DNA from: CAJBLF01 sp964495825
GTDB taxonomy: Bacteria > Patescibacteriota > Gracilibacteria > Absconditabacterales > Absconditicoccaceae
Assembly (NCBI GenBank): GCA_964495825.1
Contig: CAZBWI010000011.1
Coordinates: 1-28,819, forward strand
DNA: 28,819 bases
Direction of reading: 5' to 3'
Shown: piece after piece, positions 8,620 through 16,380 of the stretch
How positions within the stretch are numbered: the first letter of the stretch is position 1
How the letters are laid out: the number at the start of each line of letters is the position of its first letter
Notes under the pieces: model-generated
The model's input: only the letters and a program-made list of their open reading frames with translations
Database searches by the model: none
What the model was told of the DNA's origin: nothing
Made by a program: the position numbers and the translations under genes

Positions 8620-11405
8620 TATAGTTTACCTCTCTTTCGCAATTCAGATGTGGTTTTGTCTAAAACCTTAGCGACCGCTTCGGCGTCTCCAAGCAATAGA
8701 CCATTCGGAAAATATATCTGGTACGTTATTGATGTTCCTGAATTTGCACCTTTTACACCAGCCTTGCTATTGGAGAGTTTACCAGCGGATTCTGATTTTT
8801 CCTTCCTGCGTTCTATTTCGGCAGAACTAGGCGCAGAAATGGCCTTGGAGGCGCCTAAAGCAACGCCTGAGACGACCGCATAGGCGGCGGCGGCCTTGGT
8901 ATGCGCGGCGGCTCCTGCGACGTTTCCTGTGGCATAAGCGCCGGCGGCTTGAGCCAGTTCCCAGAGCGACTGCACAAAGGCCTTCTTGGAGATATTTTGC
9001 ATTTCTTCTTTTAATGCCTTCCTGAGCAATTCAGAACGCGACATATAACTCTTTTTTACAGCCTCATCAGACATTGTCATCGCATCATACATATTGCTCG
9101 CTGTGTCCTTGAATAACGATTCACCAATATTTTTAATATCGTTGTATGTATCTTCCATTATTTTTTTCAGTTTTTCTTTCTTTTTCATTTCTATTTCAAG
9201 CAGTTTATCTGAATGCTTTTCAGAGTTTTCTTCTATCTTTTTCTGAATATCTTCAACTTTCTTTTTATATTCTTCTAATCCAGGAACCTCCATGCCAGTG
9301 TATTCCTGAAGAGCCTCTATTCGTTGCTTGTATATTTCTTTCTCTTTTTCTAAAAAATCTTTCTCATTTTGCAACAATTCAAATTCTACTTTTTTCTTTT
9401 CATTATCATCAAGCATTCCATATTGCAGTTTTCTATTTAATTCTTTATTCTTTTTCAGATATTCTTCCTGCAATTTATTGATACCAGCGATGATAGTCTC
9501 ATTATCTTTTTCTATGTCGGACTTTACTAGATTGGTTGCTTCTTGATGTTCTTTTTTTAAGTCATCCAGCAAATTTTGCATGTCTGATGTTGATTTTTTG
9601 TGCATTTCATCTAATATTTTTTCGCGCTCTTTTTCATACTCATTGAATTGTTTTATTAAGGCTTTTCTCGCTTCTTGTATACTTGTTACACCATATCTTT
9701 GTACAAAAAGTTCAAAATCCTGTTTAAATAATTTTTCCGCAAATTGAAATTCTTTGTCGAATGAACTTGGGACACCTGTTTTTTTCTTTTCTTCTTTAGG
9801 CATCAAACTGTTCAAGCCGGTCAGCGCTAAAAACTTTTCTTTTATAAGCGCAATTGTGTTCGAAATGGCATCATTTTGATTTTTTAACGTATCCAATTCT
9901 GCTGCTTGCTGTACTGTTAAGCCTCCTTGCAATTTTGAGATATCTTGCAATTGCTGGATTCTGATGTTGTTTGAATTTAAAATCTTGCTCAAATCATCGT
10001 AAGATCTCTGCAGCCATTCCTTGCTGTTTGAACCAAGCGCAATGGTTTCTTTGTTAAAGGCGTTTAAGACAGCCGCATTGTCTTTGATTTCACGCGATAT
10101 GTCTTTCGTGGCTTCCTGTAACTCGTTCAAGGTTCTTTGCTGAGAAACTGCATCCTTAGCATTTTTAAAATCGTTAATGGATTCTCGGATTTTCTCAATG
10201 AGTTTGTCTAGGAAGCTTGTATCGATTCCAACGCTCTGCAAAATGTCTCTTTCCTTCTCGAGAAACGCAACTATTCCTTCGCGCTTCTTCAAAATGCCTG
10301 ATAAATACCTCTCCTCTTCTTCAAGCTGTTGATTGGACCAATTCTGTAAATCTCCAATCTTGTTTTTATAAACACTAGCCTGATATTCAATCTGTTCCGT
10401 CAATTTATCAAGATCAACAATATTGTTTCTTATGGCATTGGATTCAAGCGCATATGTGTCTTCAATCACCTTGTTGATTTTTCCTCTTTCTTCATTTATC
10501 TGTTGGTAAATTCCAAGCAGACGGAAGCCATTTCGACCAAGCTTTTCGTATTCAAGACCACCACCAGTAACAAACTGTCCAGCGGAATCCAATACATCCT
10601 TGGCAAGATTTTTCAATTCCATCAGGCTTTTAGCCGTGTTTTCGTTGATCTTGGCCGTAATTAAACTGTTTTTATCTCTTTCATTTGTTGCTTTTGCCTC
10701 AATCTCGGCAATTTCATCAGCCGTAATCAATACATTTTTATACTTCTTTTCAATGTCACTGAGCACAATCCGAGACATTTCAAGCTTGACGGATTGTTCA
10801 TCATATGTGGCGTTTGCATTTTCTGACAGATGGGCAATTGCTTCGGCTTGAATCCTGCCTTTTTCAAGATAAAAGCCATACTTTTTCAGTTCCTCAAATT
10901 CGCCTTTGGCAAATGCCTCGGAAAGCCTTTTAGCCATTGTATCGGCGTCTTCGCCAAACTTCCGACCTAATTCAACGGCCAACTTCGCAACGGCTTCTAC
11001 CTGATTGTATGTGGCATGTAGCTCTGTCCTTGCCAACTGGTTATACATCAAGGATGCAGTTTCAAGTTTTATCATACCGTCTACTGCGTATTGAATTGAT
11101 TCCGCAAGCGAAAGCATGATTTCAGGACTATCACCGAACTGATTCCATAGATTCGCGGCTTTCTTCGCATTTTCAGATAAATCAGATAATGCCTTTCCTA
11201 CAAACGCAATGGCGCCTGTAGCCAATCCAAGTCCTATTGTCGTTGGATTGATTGCATTTTCAAGAAAGTTTTGAAAAAATCCACCAGTTTTTTCAACTGA
11301 TTTTGAAACACTCGCCGATTGAACCTTCAGATCATTTAATGACTTCACCGCTCCTGATGTATCGCCATCGATCCGCAACATGCCTTGTTGTACATTCAGT
11401 GCCAT
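8619..11405 (-). CDS. Tail tape measure protein, 928 aa
   Basis: The longest gene of the window, placed right after the frameshifting tail chaperone, which is diagnostic for the tape measure protein that sets tail length and lines the tube. An N-terminal small-residue segment lies near 52-75 (NPTTIGLGLATGAIAFVGKA). Long coiled coils rich in K/E/Q/L fill about 300-790. A hydrophobic Ala/Gly segment lies near 825-880, locally GC-rich in codon use (runs of GCG/GCC) unlike the rest of the gene; this may be a membrane-inserting part used during DNA delivery. No embedded peptidase or transglycosylase motif was found. The SD is AAGGAG, 7 nt before the ATG. Confidence 0.9.
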   Translation of the reverse strand: MALNVQQGMLRIDGDTSGAVKSLNDLKVQSASVSKSVEKTGGFFQNFLENAINPTTIGLGLATGAIAFVGKALSDLSENAKKAANLWNQFGDSPEIMLSLAESIQYAVDGMIKLETASLMYNQLARTELHATYNQVEAVAKLAVELGRKFGEDADTMAKRLSEAFAKGEFEELKKYGFYLEKGRIQAEAIAHLSENANATYDEQSVKLEMSRIVLSDIEKKYKNVLITADEIAEIEAKATNERDKNSLITAKINENTAKSLMELKNLAKDVLDSAGQFVTGGGLEYEKLGRNGFRLLGIYQQINEERGKINKVIEDTYALESNAIRNNIVDLDKLTEQIEYQASVYKNKIGDLQNWSNQQLEEEERYLSGILKKREGIVAFLEKERDILQSVGIDTSFLDKLIEKIRESINDFKNAKDAVSQQRTLNELQEATKDISREIKDNAAVLNAFNKETIALGSNSKEWLQRSYDDLSKILNSNNIRIQQLQDISKLQGGLTVQQAAELDTLKNQNDAISNTIALIKEKFLALTGLNSLMPKEEKKKTGVPSSFDKEFQFAEKLFKQDFELFVQRYGVTSIQEARKALIKQFNEYEKEREKILDEMHKKSTSDMQNLLDDLKKEHQEATNLVKSDIEKDNETIIAGINKLQEEYLKKNKELNRKLQYGMLDDNEKKKVEFELLQNEKDFLEKEKEIYKQRIEALQEYTGMEVPGLEEYKKKVEDIQKKIEENSEKHSDKLLEIEMKKKEKLKKIMEDTYNDIKNIGESLFKDTASNMYDAMTMSDEAVKKSYMSRSELLRKALKEEMQNISKKAFVQSLWELAQAAGAYATGNVAGAAAHTKAAAAYAVVSGVALGASKAISAPSSAEIERRKEKSESAGKLSNSKAGVKGANSGTSITYQIYFPNGLLLGDAEAVAKVLDKTTSELRKRGKL

Positions 11406-11406
11406 T

Positions 11407-12245
11407 TTATTTCTCCTTGTTTAGCCTTTTGTTGGCTAATTCGGATTCAAAAATATCATAGTATATCAAAGCCTGACCTAGCTTCGCAGGCCACAATAAT
11501 GCATTTCCAAGATTGTTTCTAAATTTGCTAGCATATAAAACAGATTCTACAAATGGTTGTTTTCTCCACCACGTAGGACATATTCCTTTCAAGTCTCTCT
11601 CATTAGATACTGTCATTGCTTTACCTGCATATTGCGGTTCATAACCGCAACCAAATATCTTTTTCATTTCATTTGTGCAATTCCTGCAATCCAATGTTGG
11701 TTTCCCATTATCATCAAATCCGTTTACATAACAATACAAGGCATTGATTTCATCTTCATCAATGATACTTATCCGCAAAATTAATCCTGCTAGTGTCGCA
11801 GATAACGAGAAATTTTCATTATCTGGACCGCCAACATTGACGTCATTGGCAGGTCCGGAAAACCAAAAAAATTCAAAAACTCCCAAGACTGTTGCGATAG
11901 CTTTTGTAATCCATTTTCATCTTTCACAAACGAAGGCTTGATTTCCATTCCGTTTTCATCCATGAGACCTGACCAATCCTTGATGCCATATTCACAAATT
12001 GTTCGAATCTTTTTCAGACCTTCCATTGAGTCTACTTTCTCAAGGATGATATATGGCAAGCCAGAAAGCGTAAATGACGAAATTTCTCCTGCGCCTTCGG
12101 TTGCCACAGGAATATCCTCTTTTTCAATATCAGGCCACTTTCTGGTGTAGTTTTCCAAATGAAACTCAAGCCATGTCTTGGATACCGCAGGATCCCACAC
12201 ATTGTGCCATACAACCGAACTGTAAATTTTATGTTTTATAGCCAT
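11407..12245 (-). CDS. Tail assembly chaperone, long form made by -1 frameshift (GT-like)
   Basis: Predicted fusion of 279 residues: 127 residues from the ATG at 12245, a -1 slip on the T7 run at 11865-11871, then 152 residues to the stop at 11407. The downstream frame has no ATG or SD near its beginning; its only nearby start-like codon is a TTG inside the upstream gene. The shared frames, the heptamer T TTT TTT in the correct phase, and the stem-loop 8 nt further on all fit programmed frameshifting. In lambda and many siphophages the equivalent pair G and GT keeps the tape measure protein soluble and recruits tube subunits. The second part has two CxxC-like cysteine pairs (NALYCYVNGF...LDCRNCTNEMKKIFGCG), possibly metal-binding. 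It lies 1 nt before the tape measure gene. Confidence 0.8.
11790..12245 (-). CDS. Tail assembly chaperone, short form (G-like), 151 aa
   Basis: The zero-frame product, read from ATG 12243-12245, with the SD AGGAGG 6 nt upstream. A TTG two codons earlier would also be open but lies inside the SD spacing. It is the first gene after the promoter at 12287-12315 and precedes the tape measure gene, where short tail chaperones are found. The last 24 codons overlap the -1 frame of the long form, and the slip site lies at residues 126-127 (FF of LNFFG). Residues after the slip site (FPDLPMTSML...) are made only when no frameshift occurs. The family call rests on gene order plus frameshift architecture. 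Confidence 0.78.
   Translation of the reverse strand: MAIKHKIYSSVVWHNVWDPAVSKTWLEFHLENYTRKWPDIEKEDIPVATEGAGEISSFTLSGLPYIILEKVDSMEGLKKIRTICEYGIKDWSGLMDENGMEIKPSFVKDENGLQKLSQQSWEFLNFFGFPDLPMTSMLAVQIMKISRYLRH
11825..11856 (-). promoter_or_regulatory. Frameshift-stimulating stem-loop
   Basis: On the minus strand GGACC pairs with GGTCC, and GCCAA pairs with TTGGC. This makes a 10-bp stem with a single bulged T and an 11-nt loop. It begins 8 nt downstream of the slippery heptamer (spacer GGTTTTCC), the distance expected for a -1 frameshift stimulator. Confidence 0.75.
11865..11871 (-). promoter_or_regulatory. -1 ribosomal frameshift slippery heptamer
   Basis: On the minus strand the zero frame reads AAT TTT TTT GGT, giving the heptamer T TTT TTT in exact X XXY YYZ phase. 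Slipping back one base leads into the frame that continues to 11407. Confidence 0.8.
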
Positions 12246-12286
12246 ATTCAACCTCCTAGAGAAGTATTTCCAAGCTCCTAATTATA

Positions 12287-12315
12287 ATTATAATAAACTC
12301 ATAGATTTTTTTCAA
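12287..12315 (-). promoter_or_regulatory. Promoter for tail assembly genes
   Basis: On the minus strand TTGAAA and TATAAT are separated by exactly 17 bp. A second TATAAT follows immediately (12281-12286). It lies 42 nt upstream of the chaperone ATG and would drive chaperone, tape measure and tail-tip genes separately from the head genes. Confidence 0.75.
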
Positions 12316-12354
12316 TGTTTTTTGTATAATTTCTTTTATTTGCATGGTAAAGGC

Positions 12355-12399
12355 GGCGTGGCCTTCAAAATGCGGTAGGAGGCGGACCGCGACCACGCC
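12355..12399 (-). terminator. Nested hairpin after tail tube gene
   Basis: On the minus strand GGCGTGG pairs with CCACGCC around an inner GCGGT/ACCGC hairpin. It starts 20 nt after the tail tube stop. There is no clear T tract, so it may be a weak terminator, an mRNA 3'-end stabiliser or a processing site rather than a classical intrinsic terminator. Its inner loop holds CCTCCT, complementary to an AGGAGG just upstream (12405-12410). The surrounding gap (12252-12419) otherwise holds only the promoter described separately. Confidence 0.45.
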
Positions 12400-12419
12400 A
12401 TAGACCTCCTATAAATGAT

Positions 12420-13604
12420 TTAGAAGCGAGCCATGTAGAAGTGCTTAGTAAAGACAGAACTATTCATATTCCGTGTGATTTTGAACTGTAATTTGATCGC
12501 CATCAGGCCGTTTTTATCCACTTCTTTGGGCTCTGCATTTACATAAACGGCTGGGAAATAAAAAGCCACAGTATCACCAGCAGTATTTCCAATCTGATAT
12601 AGCAATTCAAGCGGCGTTCCGTTTACAAACCACGTGCGAGCACGTGAAATAGGATCTTGATTCGCTCCTGCAAGTTGCCACACTTCAACTTCGATAGTTC
12701 TATCCTCAGGAGGTACAAGTTCAGGCGTTCCAACACAATTAGGCTGGCAGGCATCTACTCTGCGTATCTCTTCCATAAGACCATTTACGTTAAAAGATGA
12801 AACAATGCACTGTATGTGATTGGTTCCATCGGAAACAATAAAACGGCCTTCGTTTTGTACAACACCTTGATTTGTAAATGTATCTGGCGCAGGAGCCGTT
12901 GAAATATCATATGTTTCATGTTCCCAGTCGCCTACTGTGACCTTTAGATTAACCTTTGCCTGACCTTCACCAGCACCTAGGCTTTGAAATTCAGGAACAA
13001 TACCACAACCTGTGCAGGCGTATCCAATGTAGTTGTTGTCTCTGTAGTGCTTTACAATGAACGTGCTTCTTGTTTCGCTTGGCTGATATGTGATTCCAGC
13101 ATACACCGTAGTTCCTGACGATGGCGCACTCGGAAGAGGTGGAGTAACAGTAACCGTATTTGTGGTAATATCATTGATTGCAGCAACCTTGTTGCCAATC
13201 ATGATCAGCGAGCCTTCCGACAAGCCTGCTGCTGAAGCAACATCACCACCGGTTGTCGTCCACGTACCACTGGTTGATGTTCCTGTTCCGGCTACACTAG
13301 AACCAATAACAGGCTCCAAGATGTCATTATCGTTATCTTTCGTTACAGTACCTCCTGTGTTTGTTCCAAGGCCAGTCAGATAAACAGAACAATTGAATTC
13401 ACCTTTTTTCAGGCCAATACTAGGAGCCTCGCCAAGGTCCCAGATGGATGAACGAATTGATTCGCGTGGCAATGTCTCTCTCACTAATGATGATGTATCC
13501 AACTGCTCAGTAAGAGAAACAACACGCTCACTTCCTGTTCCAGAACCGTGGAATGTACTTTCCTTTTGAATAGTTGTTACGCTGATATTTGATTTTGCAG
13601 TCAT
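12420..13604 (-). CDS. Major tail tube protein, 394 aa
   Basis: A beta-rich, Gly/Thr-rich protein located between the neck gene and the tail chaperone, the standard place for the tail tube subunit that polymerises into the siphophage tube. Residues 1-70 look like the start of a tube domain. A T/S/G-rich insertion (about 80-165, containing VAGTGTSTSGTW) may be an additional surface domain, because simple tube proteins are usually much shorter. Residues 180-394 contain the remaining strands, with VEVEVWQL and AIKLQFKITRNM. Four cysteines occur, including CTGCG and CQPNC. The SD is AAGGAG. A strong hairpin follows its stop, which fits a gene needing high expression. Confidence 0.7.
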   Translation of the reverse strand: MTAKSNISVTTIQKESTFHGSGTGSERVVSLTEQLDTSSLVRETLPRESIRSSIWDLGEAPSIGLKKGEFNCSVYLTGLGTNTGGTVTKDNDNDILEPVIGSSVAGTGTSTSGTWTTTGGDVASAAGLSEGSLIMIGNKVAAINDITTNTVTVTPPLPSAPSSGTTVYAGITYQPSETRSTFIVKHYRDNNYIGYACTGCGIVPEFQSLGAGEGQAKVNLKVTVGDWEHETYDISTAPAPDTFTNQGVVQNEGRFIVSDGTNHIQCIVSSFNVNGLMEEIRRVDACQPNCVGTPELVPPEDRTIEVEVWQLAGANQDPISRARTWFVNGTPLELLYQIGNTAGDTVAFYFPAVYVNAEPKEVDKNGLMAIKLQFKITRNMNSSVFTKHFYMARF

Positions 13605-13619
13605 TTTTTTTATTCTCCT

Positions 13620-15434
13620 TTATGGGTCATAAATAGGTCCAGCAGGATTCGTAAACCTGCAATAAATTGGTACTCCTCCTATACTGTCATATGCAACATA
13701 ATATGGTCCTCCTTCCGGACCATTTTCCATAATATTGTATATATAATCATGTCTGAATAATCCTTTTCCTTCAGGTATTGTTCCATCAATTGTATACTGT
13801 GCTAATTCAGCATCAGAAAATATGTTTTCATTATCAAAAACAACATCAGTTATTTTCATCTCAGAAACAAACGGACCACCAACAAAAGCACTCATGTTTT
13901 CAATACCTGAAGGCCAATATCCAGGTCTATAAGAACCACCTGTGTCACTTACTGTAGTATTGGTGTGTTGTATTCCACCTTGATAAAAGCCTTTTAATTT
14001 AAAAATTGAATTGTTAAAATCATATTGCATTTGTCCTGCTATGCGAAACAGATTTCCATTTTCAGGAATTTCATAATACGGATGAAATTGAAGATTTCTT
14101 ACTGTTGACCCATTGTAGTTTCTATAAAAAAATGTAAATCCTCTAGAGGATGCAGCTCCAAACATTATTGCAATATTTGGATAAGCAGTACCGTTAATTG
14201 ATGCTCCGAAAAAGTTGTATTGCGTAGATCCTGCAAGAGGAGCAAAATAACCATATGTTGTTACTGTAATTAAAAAGTTAAAGACGCTGACATTATTTGC
14301 ATTTTTTTTAATTCCAAATGTAAGAAAGTTCGTCCAATAAGGTGCCTGAACATAGTGTATATTCGATTCAAAATATGATCCTTGATTCATATATTGATAT
14401 CCATAAATCTTGCTTTTTGCACCACATCCTATTCTTTTATACGCCTTTGGTTTCCTTGAAACAATTATACTTTTATCACCAATTGTTATTGTGTGCGGAC
14501 CAAAGTCGTTTATTTCAACATTAAATTCTGCAAAATTATTTTCTACAATAATGCTTGATGGTCCTGTAATAAGCAGATCGCCATATTCTACATTGTATGT
14601 ACCGTCGTTTACATTGTAATATACAATTTTTATCGTTGTTTCATATTGGTGTGCAGGATTCGGTTGAAACAAATATGATGTAGTATTAATTCCGTGTTCA
14701 AATGCATAAATTTCTCTTGTATAAGTAACTCCGCCAATTACAAAATTGATTGTATAATTTCCTGTTTCCGGAACAGTTGCCGTGATATACTTGACTATTC
14801 CTTTTGTTAAATAAAAATTGGTTTCACTGAAAGTAACTCCTGTTCCGCTAACGCTGCAATCCGCAATATTCTTGTTTGAAAGCAGCATGTATGTAACTGT
14901 AGTAGTACTATCAAGAATGATGTATGTATTTTCAGGAGAAATGTATACATTTGTGTCTTCCTGAACAACATCAGTCTTTAAAAAAACAGGAAAATCAAAT
15001 TGTATAGATGCAGTAATTGATTCATCATTGATATCAATTGCTGTATCTTTATATAACAACCTGCCATTTGAACCGTCTTCAAGTATGACTGGATGTTCTA
15101 CTGCACGCAAAACATCCTCTACATCCTGCATAATAAATGAATTAAAATCAATTTCGCTTGTTCCAATGTGGCGAGAGGCCTCCTGCAACGAATAAAAAAT
15201 ACTGATTGTTACACCATATACATTATTTCTGTAATTATAGCCACCTGAGAACATGCCTTGATTAGACATGTCCATCGAAATATAAAAATTTCTAAAAAAC
15301 AGCGACTCTTCAGAATTGTCTGCATAGGCGTTTGCATCAACCTCTCTAAAATAATCCGTAGAATACAGAGAAGGAGAAATAGAATGTATTCGTTTTTTGT
15401 ATTCGTTTATGAATTCAAAAATTTTTCCTACCAT
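13620..15434 (-). CDS. Neck / tail terminator candidate fused to Ig-like and lectin-like domains, 604 aa
   Basis: Residues 1 to about 165 resemble a head-tail joining or tail terminator protein: helical start (MVGKIFEFINEYKKRI), then mixed alpha/beta ending in a strand with SITASIQFDFPVFLK, in the gene slot where tail terminators occur. About 165-260 and 260-340 look like two beta-sandwich (Ig-like) domains, with VPETGNYTINFVIGGVTY and DFGPHTITIGDKSIIV as typical closing strands. About 345-585 resembles a LamG/concanavalin-like domain. The lectin-like part ends with DAELAQYTIDGTIPEG, a pattern seen at the ends of such phage domains. It overlaps the upstream gene by 7 nt and has an SD GGAGGAG. 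If correct, one ring protein displays a large surface module around the neck. Confidence 0.5.
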   Translation of the reverse strand: MVGKIFEFINEYKKRIHSISPSLYSTDYFREVDANAYADNSEESLFFRNFYISMDMSNQGMFSGGYNYRNNVYGVTISIFYSLQEASRHIGTSEIDFNSFIMQDVEDVLRAVEHPVILEDGSNGRLLYKDTAIDINDESITASIQFDFPVFLKTDVVQEDTNVYISPENTYIILDSTTTVTYMLLSNKNIADCSVSGTGVTFSETNFYLTKGIVKYITATVPETGNYTINFVIGGVTYTREIYAFEHGINTTSYLFQPNPAHQYETTIKIVYYNVNDGTYNVEYGDLLITGPSSIIVENNFAEFNVEINDFGPHTITIGDKSIIVSRKPKAYKRIGCGAKSKIYGYQYMNQGSYFESNIHYVQAPYWTNFLTFGIKKNANNVSVFNFLITVTTYGYFAPLAGSTQYNFFGASINGTAYPNIAIMFGAASSRGFTFFYRNYNGSTVRNLQFHPYYEIPENGNLFRIAGQMQYDFNNSIFKLKGFYQGGIQHTNTTVSDTGGSYRPGYWPSGIENMSAFVGGPFVSEMKITDVVFDNENIFSDAELAQYTIDGTIPEGKGLFRHDYIYNIMENGPEGGPYYVAYDSIGGVPIYCRFTNPAGPIYDP

Positions 15435-16312
15435 TCTACTCTCCTCCCATGCATCATTGGCTCGTCTTTTTTATTTGTTTTATTTGTGTCTACATACTGT
15501 TTCGTTGTAAAAAATTCATCCCATTTTGCATTTAAAATCGCTGTTACCTTTTCGCTGAAATCAAAAGGATTTTTTTGTCCTGTCGGATCTGAACCTGATA
15601 AAGCCAGTAACTTGGCAAATTCATAAACAACAATTTCTTTTAGGAGCGTAACTGCATGAACCTGTTCAGGAAAAATACCAGCAGACAATAACCGAGATGT
15701 AACGCTGTTCCAAGCCGCATCAAGTTTTTCGGCCATTTCTTCTTTACCAGCGTTCGGCTGTTGCATGTTCAAAATCTGTGGCCAAACCTTTTCAATATCA
15801 TCCAATGTTGCAGGATTTAAAGCAGGATTCTGGGTAACATAGACATCAATGTAATAGCCAACAATATTGCCAAATACATCGAGGTATTGGATTTTAGCAG
15901 TAATTTTTTTCTCATTTTCCACCACCTCCGCAGGAATAATTGCATTGAAAAATGCAGGCTTTAATACAGAACCTGAACCAAAATACGTGGTAATTGGGTA
16001 TGCTAATACGGCTTTTGTTCCATCCGTATACAAAACCTTTACCTTTTCATAAAAGGCTTCGTTGATGATAAAATACCTATCAGACAGCAACCCACTATAA
16101 TTTGACAAAATAATTTGTTTCGGATTCTGCGTTCCTGCACCTGCAGGCTGCGTTAGTGACCAAGACAAAAGAGAAACAGTATATTCCGTATCTTTTATGA
16201 CGTTTCCATCATAATCAATAAAACTAATATTCAATTTCTCGCTCTCATCAACAGGAGTTCGAAATGAAATTTTTATTATTTGATTGGCCATTCCTTTTTT
16301 TAAAGCCTGCAT
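15428..16312 (-). CDS. Head-tail adaptor candidate, 294 aa
   Basis: Encoded between the major capsid protein and the neck protein. The N-terminal 165 residues form a beta-rich domain (IIKISFRTP, KLNISFIDYDGNVIKD). The C-terminal 125 residues are alpha-helical (LDDIEKVWPQILNMQQPN, HAVTLLKEIVVYEFAKLLAL), in keeping with connector proteins that dock below the portal. I chose ATG 16310-16312 because AGGAGA lies 5-6 nt upstream. A longer reading from a GTG would run through a perfect 11-bp hairpin. A later ATG at 16291 has no properly spaced SD. The adaptor role is inferred from position and helical C-terminus. Confidence 0.5.
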   Translation of the reverse strand: MQALKKGMANQIIKISFRTPVDESEKLNISFIDYDGNVIKDTEYTVSLLSWSLTQPAGAGTQNPKQIILSNYSGLLSDRYFIINEAFYEKVKVLYTDGTKAVLAYPITTYFGSGSVLKPAFFNAIIPAEVVENEKKITAKIQYLDVFGNIVGYYIDVYVTQNPALNPATLDDIEKVWPQILNMQQPNAGKEEMAEKLDAAWNSVTSRLLSAGIFPEQVHAVTLLKEIVVYEFAKLLALSGSDPTGQKNPFDFSEKVTAILNAKWDEFFTTKQYVDTNKTNKKDEPMMHGRRVEW

Positions 16313-16334
16313 GCCTCTCTCCTGTGATAAAAGT

Positions 16335-16360
16335 GGTGTGGGAGGCGAACCTCCCACACC
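16335..16360 (-). terminator. Intrinsic terminator-like hairpin after the capsid gene
   Basis: Perfect 11-bp stem GGTGTGGGAGG / CCTCCCACACC with a 4-nt loop that reads TTCG on the minus strand. It is followed by ACTTTTATC and lies 20 nt after the capsid stop. The short T tract suggests partial termination, which would make capsid transcript more abundant than downstream transcript. Confidence 0.65.
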
Positions 16361-16380
16361 GTGTTACACTACTCTAATCA

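Noticed and set aside
11407..11886. Independent gene for the second chaperone frame starting at TTG 11886
   Set aside because: TTG lies inside the upstream gene without an SD, and the frameshift signal accounts for its expression.
12336..12401. 21-codon frame after the tail tube gene with AGGAGG upstream
   Set aside because: The SD is only 3 nt from the ATG and the frame coincides with the hairpin; base-pairing explains its sequence better.
16313..16357. GTG-initiated extension of the adaptor gene
   Set aside because: It reads through the 11-bp hairpin; the ATG at 16312 has a proper SD.
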